NCBI GenBank assembly: GCA_937871635.1
Contig: CALMNS010000712.1
Coordinates: forward strand, 1 to 7,900
Length of the DNA: 7,900 bases
Reading direction: 5' to 3'
DNA from: an uncultured Solirubrobacter sp.
Lineage (GTDB): Bacteria; Actinomycetota; Thermoleophilia; Solirubrobacterales; Solirubrobacteraceae
In this document: piece after piece, positions 6,235 through 7,900 of the stretch
Layout: each line of letters begins with the position of its first letter
Numbering within the stretch: position 1 is the stretch's first letter
Program-made: the position numbers and the translations under genes
The notes under the pieces: generated by a model
What the model was told of the DNA's origin: nothing
Databases searched by the model: none
The model's input: only the letters and a program-made list of their open reading frames with translations

Positions 6235-6432
6235 GACGACCGCGACGACGAAGCCGATCACGTTGAGCTCGAAGATGTCGCCGCTGCGCAGCAGGTTGGC
6301 GACCACGCCGCCGATCACCGAGCCGACGATGCCGAGCAGGAGCGTGAGCGGCAGCCCGATCCGCTGACGGCCGGGGAGGATGAGACGAGCGAGGAGGCCG
6401 ATGATGAGGCCGGCGATGAGGAATCCGATCAT
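6157..6432 (-). CDS. GlsB/YeaQ/YmgE family small membrane protein
   Basis: A 91-aa, very hydrophobic protein with three predicted membrane helices: about residues 2-19, 25-48 and 57-75. Between the first two lies the family-typical LARLILPGR (14-22), and the second helix is a glycine-rich GIVGSVIGGVVANLL (34-48). Members are called transglycosylase-associated or general-stress membrane proteins. Their biochemical role is not established, and I make no further functional claim. The ATG is preceded by AGGGG with a 6-base gap. The charged tail after residue 76 (ERAGIGAGHRRREIRH) goes beyond the usual core and is encoded in the stretch that overlaps the end of the gamma-lyase gene in convergent orientation. 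The gene is divergent from the keto-acid cleavage enzyme, with 33 bases between start codons. Confidence 0.85.
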   Translation of the reverse strand: MIGFLIAGLIIGLLARLILPGRQRIGLPLTLLLGIVGSVIGGVVANLLRSGDIFELNVIGFVVAVVSAVVLLAAAERAGIGAGHRRREIRH

Positions 6433-6465
6433 GGTGCACCCCTACCCGGGATACTGGTTCGTTAG
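6433..6465. promoter_or_regulatory. short divergent intergenic region, likely promoters for both sides
   Basis: Only 33 bases separate the start codons of the GlsB-type gene and the keto-acid cleavage enzyme, so both promoters must lie in or next to it. It is locally A/T-richer on its right side. GATACT (6450-6455) on the plus strand and CAGTAT (6456-6451) on the minus strand are weak -10 candidates that share the same bases. No -35, operator palindrome or plus-strand Shine-Dalgarno is evident. Confidence 0.3.
6439..6443 (-). promoter_or_regulatory. ribosome-binding site of the GlsB-type gene
   Basis: The minus strand reads AGGGG, ending 6 bases before the ATG at 6432. This fixes that ATG as the start. 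Confidence 0.55.
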
Positions 6466-7332
6466 ATGAGCCTTGACGATCCGGTGGTCATCACGTGCTC
6501 GATCTCGGGCGCCGTCGCCGACCGGACGCAGTGCCCGGCGATCCCCTACACGCCGGAGGAGTACGCCGCCGAGGCCCGCCGCGCAGTCGAGGAGGGCGCG
6601 TCGATGATCCACGTCCACGCCCGCCGGCCCGACGGGACGCCGTCCTTCGCGGTCGAGGACTTCGCGGCGATCACCGACGCGATCCGCGGTGCCGTCGACG
6701 ACGTCATCGTCAACTACTCGACGGGCGCCGTCGGGGTGCCCGTCGAGCAGCGGCTGGCCTACCTGCGGGCGCTGCGGCCCGACGTCGCGGCGCTGAACAT
6801 GGGCTCGATGAACTACGCGAAGTTCTCCGCCCGGCGGGGCGAGTTCGTCTTCCACACCGTCTTCGAGAACTCGTTCGAGACGATCCTCGCCTTCGTCCGC
6901 GAGATGGGCGCCCTGGGGATCCGGCCCGAGCACGAGTGCTTCGACTCGGGGCACGTCGCCAACCTCGACCCGCTGATCGCCATGGGGCTCCTGGCCGAGC
7001 CGCTGCAGGTCTCCATGGTGATGGGCGTCCTCGGCGGGATCCGCCCGACGGCGAAGAATCTCGTGCACATGAGCGAGCAGGTCCCGCCGGGGCGCGTTAA
7101 CTGGGGCGTGATCGGGATCGGCCGCGGGCAGTGGCCGCTGATCGGCGCCGCGGTGTCACTGGGTGGGAACGTGAGAGCGGGGCTCGAGGACAACTTCTAC
7201 CTACCCGGCGGGGCGATGGCCCGCTCCAACGGCGACCTGATCGCTGCCGCGCGGCGGATGGTGGAGTCAGCCGGAAGGCGCGTCGCGACGGTGAAGGAGG
7301 CGAGGGATGCCCTCGGCGTTGAGCGGCGTTAG
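6466..7332 (+). CDS. beta-keto acid cleavage enzyme (BKACE, DUF849)
   Basis: A 288-aa TIM-barrel enzyme of the family of 3-keto-5-aminohexanoate cleavage enzyme (Kce). These zinc enzymes react a beta-keto acid with acetyl-CoA to give acetoacetate and a new acyl-CoA. The zinc ligands are visible: His49 and His51 in MIHVHAR, and Glu241 in VRAGLEDN. Asp242 follows as catalytic residue and Arg237 precedes, matching the Arg226/Glu230/Asp231 spacing of Kce. Other family marks are YTPEE (28-32), LNMGSMN (110-116), ECFDSGH (157-163) and WGVIGIGRGQ (213-222). The usual GAE after the first strand reads GAV (15-17), so an amino-group-binding Glu is absent and the native substrate is probably not an amino keto acid like that of Kce. 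The ATG at 6466 has no Shine-Dalgarno. The 3' end overlaps the next gene by 26 bases, indicating one operon. Confidence 0.92.
   Translation: MSLDDPVVITCSISGAVADRTQCPAIPYTPEEYAAEARRAVEEGASMIHVHARRPDGTPSFAVEDFAAITDAIRGAVDDVIVNYSTGAVGVPVEQRLAYLRALRPDVAALNMGSMNYAKFSARRGEFVFHTVFENSFETILAFVREMGALGIRPEHECFDSGHVANLDPLIAMGLLAEPLQVSMVMGVLGGIRPTAKNLVHMSEQVPPGRVNWGVIGIGRGQWPLIGAAVSLGGNVRAGLEDNFYLPGGAMARSNGDLIAAARRMVESAGRRVATVKEARDALGVERR
7294..7300 (+). promoter_or_regulatory. strong Shine-Dalgarno for the CaiB/BaiF-family gene
   Basis: AAGGAGG lies inside the 3' end of the keto-acid cleavage gene, six bases before the ATG at 7307. It is the best ribosome-binding site in the window and decides the start of the overlapping downstream gene. 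Confidence 0.8.
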
Positions 7333-7900
7333 GGTCCTCGACCTCTCCCGCCTGCTCCCCGGGGGCTTTTGCTCCCTGCTGCTCGCGGACTTCGGGGCCG
7401 ACGTGCTCAAGGTCGAGGACACGGGGATGGGCGACTACGTCCGCTGGGCCCCGCCGCACGTCGCCGGGGCGGAGCGGTCGGCGTCGGGGGCGCTCTTCCT
7501 GGCGCTCAACCGCAACAAGCGCTCCATCCGCCTCAACCTCAAGACGGACGAGGGCCGCGAGGTGCTGCTGCGGCTCGTGCGCGGGCACGACGTCCTGCTC
7601 GAGTCCTTCCGGCCCGGCGTGCTCGACCGTCTCGGCGTCGGCTACGAGCGGCTGCGCGAGGAGAACCCCGGCCTGGTCCACTGCGCGATCACGGGGTACG
7701 GCCAGGACGGCCCCTACCGCGACCGCTCCGGGCACGACCTCAACTACCTCGGGCTGGTCGGCCTGCTCGGGCTCAGCGGTGACGCGGACGGTCCGCCCAT
7801 GCAGTCGGCGGGGCAGATCGCCGACCTGGGCGGCGGCGCCCTGATGGCGGCCTTCGCGATCCTCGCCGCGCTGCGCGAACGCGACCGGTCGGGCCTGGGC
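7307..7900 (+). CDS. CaiB/BaiF family protein, probably alpha-methylacyl-CoA racemase-like (partial, 3' end outside window)
   Basis: The first 198 residues of a family III CoA-transferase/racemase fold protein, open to the window edge. The family is usually 360-400 aa, so about half is missing. It opens with GVRVLDLSRLLPGGF (7-21) and LADFGADVLKVE (26-37), then has NRNKRSIRLNLK (68-79), ESFRPGVLDRLGVGYERL (99-116) and GYGQDGPY (130-137). His143 in SGHDLNYLG and Asp173 in ADLGGG are 30 residues apart, the spacing of the His126/Asp156 acid-base pair of mycobacterial alpha-methylacyl-CoA racemase. This favours a racemase over a CoA-transferase, which would use the Asp alone. The start is set by AAGGAGG six bases upstream. 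The first 26 bases overlap the keto-acid cleavage gene, so the two are cotranscribed and probably act on related acyl-CoAs. Confidence 0.9.
   Translation, partial: MPSALSGVRVLDLSRLLPGGFCSLLLADFGADVLKVEDTGMGDYVRWAPPHVAGAERSASGALFLALNRNKRSIRLNLKTDEGREVLLRLVRGHDVLLESFRPGVLDRLGVGYERLREENPGLVHCAITGYGQDGPYRDRSGHDLNYLGLVGLLGLSGDADGPPMQSAGQIADLGGGALMAAFAILAALRERDRSGLG

Overview
The window is very GC-rich (clearly above 70% by eye, with strong G/C preference at third codon positions) and gene-dense. It uses many GTG starts, and three adjacent gene pairs are joined by a 4-base GTGA overlap. Together with a mycobacterial-type cystathionine beta-synthase/MetB pair, this points to a high-GC actinobacterium. 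A deep lineage such as the Thermoleophilia is possible, but that is inference from style, not from a marker gene. There are eight protein genes: seven complete and one cut by the right edge. I see no RNA genes, mobile elements or CRISPR array, and no gene-free stretch longer than 50 bases.

Layout. (1) Bases 49-3211, plus strand: an enoyl-CoA hydratase/isomerase-family protein, an arginase-fold (ureohydrolase-like) protein with altered active-site motifs, and a biotin-dependent acyl-CoA carboxylase carboxyltransferase subunit. They are joined by GTGA overlaps and almost certainly form one operon. (2) Bases 3236-3721, minus strand: an Lrp/AsnC-family regulator. It faces cystathionine beta-synthase (3758-5125, plus), which is followed with a 4-base overlap by a cystathionine gamma-lyase/gamma-synthase (5122-6234). 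(3) Bases 6157-6432, minus strand: a small three-helix GlsB/YeaQ-type membrane protein whose 3' end overlaps the end of the gamma-lyase gene. (4) From 6466, plus strand: a beta-keto acid cleavage enzyme (BKACE/DUF849), followed with a 26-base overlap by a CaiB/BaiF-family protein that looks like an alpha-methylacyl-CoA racemase and runs off the window.

How the genes fit together. The centre is a self-contained homocysteine-to-cysteine (reverse transsulfuration) module with its own divergent Lrp-type regulator. Both flanks carry acyl-CoA metabolism: hydration or isomerisation, carboxylation, keto-acid cleavage and racemisation. The arginase-fold gene is the odd member of the left operon. The most striking non-coding signal is a perfect 17-bp inverted repeat with an 8-bp spacer (3719-3760). 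Its outermost three bases on each side are the start codons of the regulator and of cystathionine beta-synthase. Mirror-image CACAAT boxes sit where leaderless -10 elements would be. This looks like a single symmetric operator/promoter controlling both genes.
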